50,510 nucleotides of DNA, taken from Nemertoderma westbladi (lineage: Eukaryota; Xenacoelomorpha; Nemertodermatida; Nemertodermatidae). Location of the stretch: assembly GCA_032718475.1 (NCBI GenBank), contig JAUCBJ010001474.1:1-50510 (forward strand). Reading direction: 5' to 3'. Positions within the stretch are counted from its first letter, which is position 1. Each line of letters starts with the position of its first letter. Position numbers and translations under genes: made by a program. Of this stretch, positions 47,565 to 50,510 are shown piece after piece. The notes beneath the pieces were generated by a model, which was not told the origin of the DNA, did not search any database, and was given only the letters and a program-made list of their open reading frames with translations.

Positions 47565-47606
47565 GTACAGTTGGGCAATAGCAGAGCTAGTATAGCCCAA
47601 CTGTAC
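47565..47606. repeat. Perfect 12-bp inverted repeat (hairpin)
   Basis: GTACAGTTGGGC (47565-47576) and GCCCAACTGTAC (47595-47606) are exact reverse complements with an 18-nt loop. It could fold as a stem-loop in DNA or RNA, or be the remnant of a small inverted-repeat element. Function unknown. Confidence 0.85.
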
Positions 47607-47623
47607 ACACTATGTAATGCTAT

Positions 47624-47659
47624 GGGGGCGGGGGGTGGGGGTTGGGGGGGGGGGGGGGG
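47624..47659 (+). repeat. G-run with G-quadruplex potential
   Basis: Runs of 5, 6 and 5 G separated by single bases, then TT and 16 consecutive G. It meets the pattern of four G-tracts with short loops. Run length may be inexact because homopolymers are error-prone in sequencing. Confidence 0.8.
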
Positions 47660-47904
47660 TCTTTCTTTACTTACTTACTCGTGATTCGATAGGATGTTAG
47701 ATAGGATTTTAATAAGTAAATATTATTAATTACTTAGATCGTGGGACTCATGTCTATACCGTTCATATATAGATTGCCGCTATGCGCGATACGTAAGCTG
47801 TAGTTAATATGGTTAATATATTCACTGTATTAATTAAAGTGAGGATTCATTGTTACAATTTGTTAAATAAAAATAATAAAGTCAAAAGTAAATAGTAAAT
47901 TTTA

Positions 47905-50510
47905 TTAAAGCGACTCCAGTAAGTATGTTTTTAGTTTTTTTACAAATGAATTTTTTGAAGTTGAGTTTTTAATTTGCGTTGGTAATTTATTCCAGACATC
48001 AGGACCTTGAAAACTCATGGATCGCTGTGAAGAGTCTAGTCGTACAGTATCTATGTAATAGTCACCGCGAGCCGCTGAGCGTGTATTATATTTATGTATA
48101 GTTGAGGATTTCCTAAATAAGTTCTATAGTGTTTGATTTGTTGTTATATTATTATTAATCTTGAACATAAAGATGCCTACTTGGAGTTTATATAGCAAGT
48201 CTAAAGGGAGAATAGATAGGGATTTATAGATAGGTTGAGCTGTAGATCTATAGCGGTTGAAGGTAATACACCTAACTATTTTATTAATTTTTGTCCGTAA
48301 GGGATTTAGTGTAGTAGAATGCGCACTACCCCATAGTATAATGCCGTAATTGAGATAGGGATGAATTAGAGTGAAATATAGTTGCCTATTGATGTGTAAT
48401 GGGAATATATGACGTAATTTATAAAATATACCGGCAGTTTTGGATATTTTATATAGTATATATTTTATGTGTATTTGCCAGTTTAATTTATTGTCTACGT
48501 AGATTCCTAAGAATTTAGTACTATTTGTGAGTGTTATATTTTGGTTATTAATTTTTAATCTGTTAATATCCTGGGAATTTTTTAATATGTTGGAAAATAC
48601 AGTGGTTTCAGTTTTTTTTAGATTTAGTGATAGACGATTTTCAATCAGCCAATCAGCAACGTTATTTAATTCAGAATTAATATTATTAATTAGATGAGTT
48701 ATATTGTTGCCGGATTGGAAGAGTGTCGTATCATCGGCGAATAAAGTGGATAGAAGGGTAGTGGCATTAGGTAGATCATTAATATAAAGGAGGAAAAGTA
48801 AAGGAGAGAGTACTCCTCCTTGTGGTAGCCCACAGAGGAGAGGGAGTAGAGAGGAGCAGCGAGAGTCTATGGATACGTACTGTAGTCGGGATGATAGAAA
48901 GCTAGCAATTAGTTTTAGAGGGAGCCCGCGTACACCATAGCATTCTAGTTTATTTAGTAGGATTTTATGGTTGATTGTATCAAAGGCCTTTTTCAGATCA
49001 ATGTAAATAGCGCAGGTTGATTGTTTCTGGTCTAGTGCTTTATGAATTTTTTCAATGACTGAGAGGAGAGCATGCGACGTTGATGTTTTAGGGCGAAAAC
49101 CATATTGAGAGTTTGACAGGATGAAGTATTTGGAGATGTAGGATTGTAGTTGCGAATTTATTATCTGTTCAAATGTTTTACTTCAAATCGGTAGGAGTGA
49201 AATTGGACGATAATTGTTTGGGTCCGTTGGATCTTCGGTTTTAAAGGACGGAATAATTTTAGCTATTTGCAGTGATTTGGGGAAGAATCCTTGGGTTATA
49301 GAGAGATTTATAAGGCTACTTAGACGGATAGATATAGGTTTAGCTGCGAGTAGAAGGAGTTTTGTTGAGAAAGTATCGTTGGTTGCAGATTTAGGATTAA
49401 TATGTAAGAGTAAATACTCTACTTCTACAGGCGTAGTTTCTGTTAGAGAGAATGAATTAGGTCTTCGATTAGAGTGGGGGATGTGGCGTAGCGGGGAACG
49501 ATTAGAGGTCGGTATTGTATTATTTAATTTAGTCCCAATATTAGCAAAGTGTTCGTTTAGGATGTTAGCGATTTTAGTAGGATCTCGAGTGGTTTCTATT
49601 TTATCATCGGTGCGTGTAGTTATTTGTTTAGGTATTGTTAATTTTTTAGATTTATTAAGTGCTGAATTTATTATTAGCCAAGTTTTTCGTAAATTTTTGG
49701 AGTTCATTTCAAGTTGTTTAGCGTAGTATTGTTTCTCAGCGGCTCTTAGTGTAGAAGTGAGTTTGTTTCTGTAAGTAGTAAATGTGTTATAGTTAGTATT
49801 AGTTGGATGTTTAATATAGTACCTGTAAAGTTTATTTTTATTTAGCGTACTGGTTAGTAGTGCGTCTGTCATCCAGGGCTTATTAGGAATTTTGCGTGGG
49901 GGGACTACTATTTTGGGTACATGCCTATTAAATATATTTTCTAAGTCATTATAAAATACGTCAAATTTTTCCTTTTTGGGGGTTGTGGGTGAAATGTAGC
50001 TCCAAGAAGATGGCGATTCAATATCACGTAGAAAGTTTTGGCAGTTAAATTTTGAATAGTCAAACTTTGTGTAATTTTTCTGGGAATTAAAATAGCATTT
50101 GTAGTTTTGAAGCATAGTAAAGGTCGATTGGTGGTCAGAAGATCCAATTTTTGTATTAAATGTTCCTGATGTTGTAGCTGAAGTAGTTATATTTGTTATA
50201 ATGTGGTCGATACAGGATTTACTCCAGGGAGTTACTCGGGTAGGATCGTGTATTAGTTGAATGAAACCGTAGGTGTTTAGGATGTTTATGTATTCAGTAG
50301 GTTTGTCTTTAGAAGTTGGTAGTAGGTCGATGTTAGTGTCACCAGTAATAATTACGTCGCATCTGGTGTTAGCTAGAGTAGAAAGAGTCGAGTCAAGAAG
50401 AGTGAAAAAATCGTCGCGTTTCATAGTTTCCGGTCGGTATAGAGTTCCTACAAGTAAAGGTTTGGATTTGGGGCGTTTAATTTCTATCCATGAGTTTTCA
50501 AGGTCCTTCA
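47905..50510 (-). pseudogene. CR1/Jockey-group LINE: endonuclease C-terminal part plus reverse transcriptase, cut by window edge
   Basis: One - strand frame runs from the window edge to TAA 47907-47905 (about 868 codons), broken only by TGA 49185-49183 and TAG 48126-48124. From the N-terminal side it shows the end of an APE endonuclease: KPLLVGTLYRP, IITGDTNIDLL, SCIDHIITN, and GSSDHQ with the SDH catalytic site. Next comes a long linker. The RT follows with NNYRPISLLPI (stop right after), AIYIDLKKAFDTINHKILL (motif A), LPQGGVLSPLLFLLYINDLP (B') and LFADDTTLF (motif C at 48741-48730). The C-terminus ends with GPDVWNKLP and a Lys-rich tail, typical of this group. It is a nearly intact, recently dead copy inserted antisense in host intron 6. 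The upstream part, including any ORF1, lies outside the window. The exact clade within the CR1/Jockey group is uncertain. Confidence 0.88.

Larger units (their letters stand above)
47493..47904. other. Intron 6 between the 22-bp array and the terminal LINE
   Basis: Non-coding. It holds a 12-bp perfect inverted repeat (47565-47606) and a G-rich tract (47624-47659). From about 47840 it holds the likely 3' untranslated end of the - strand LINE (AAATAAAAATAATAAAGTC, read in reverse). The LINE 3' boundary is not defined. Confidence 0.5.

Noticed and set aside
34688-48126. Alternative genetic code (UAA and UAG read as Gln)
   Set aside because: Several LINE stops (1559, 34688, 48124) fall at plausible Gln positions, but TGA stops also interrupt frames (36590, 37667, 49183). 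Simple C-to-T decay explains both, and the host exons contain no in-frame stop.
49214-49726. 170-codon + strand frame at the right end
   Set aside because: It is the antisense shadow of the LINE reading frame, whose - strand translation carries conserved RT-linker sequence.

Overview
The window comes from an AT-rich metazoan genome, probably an invertebrate. It holds six small GT-AG exons in compatible phases with very large introns, plus remnants of at least four different non-LTR retrotransposons. There are no operons, ribosome binding sites or bacterial gene arrangements. The species cannot be fixed from sequence alone.

The backbone is one host gene on the + strand, seen only in its middle. 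Exons lie at 554-744, 1215-1413, 30477-30582, 31112-31232, 41309-41434 and 45056-45161, and the phases agree at every junction. The first two exons encode most of an F5/8 type C (discoidin) domain. The next exons encode a beta-rich extracellular-looking stretch with one Asp-box-like motif. The 5' and 3' ends of the gene are outside the window.

The introns are full of tandem repeats. Intron 2 (29 kb) is almost entirely a 16-bp minisatellite (about 2081-30290, roughly 1,700-1,800 units) with nested higher-order duplications, the largest at an 8,781-bp offset. Intron 4 (10 kb) carries a short 5'-truncated LINE flanked by a 22-bp target site duplication, a 36-bp minisatellite, a large decayed LINE, and ten copies of a 29-bp repeat. 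Intron 5 is mostly a 25/26-bp array that starts exactly at the 5' splice site. Intron 6 begins with a 22-bp array starting 6 bp after its 5' splice site, followed by a hairpin, a G-run and another LINE on the - strand that runs off the window edge. The 26-bp unit can be read as the 16-bp unit plus two 5-bp insertions, so the two biggest arrays may be related.

The large LINE (about 33.9-40.3 kb, +) combines a Ulp1/C48-like protease domain, a coiled coil, an RRM-like or knuckle-like segment, an APE-type endonuclease and a reverse transcriptase. From 34106 to about 38590 everything lies in one reading frame, interrupted by five stop codons and then one frameshift. The other LINE pieces are an RT fragment (1502-2080, +), an RTE-like C-terminal fragment (32686-33199, -) and a CR1/Jockey-group element (47905-50510, -) with only two nonsense codons. 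None of the elements looks active as written.
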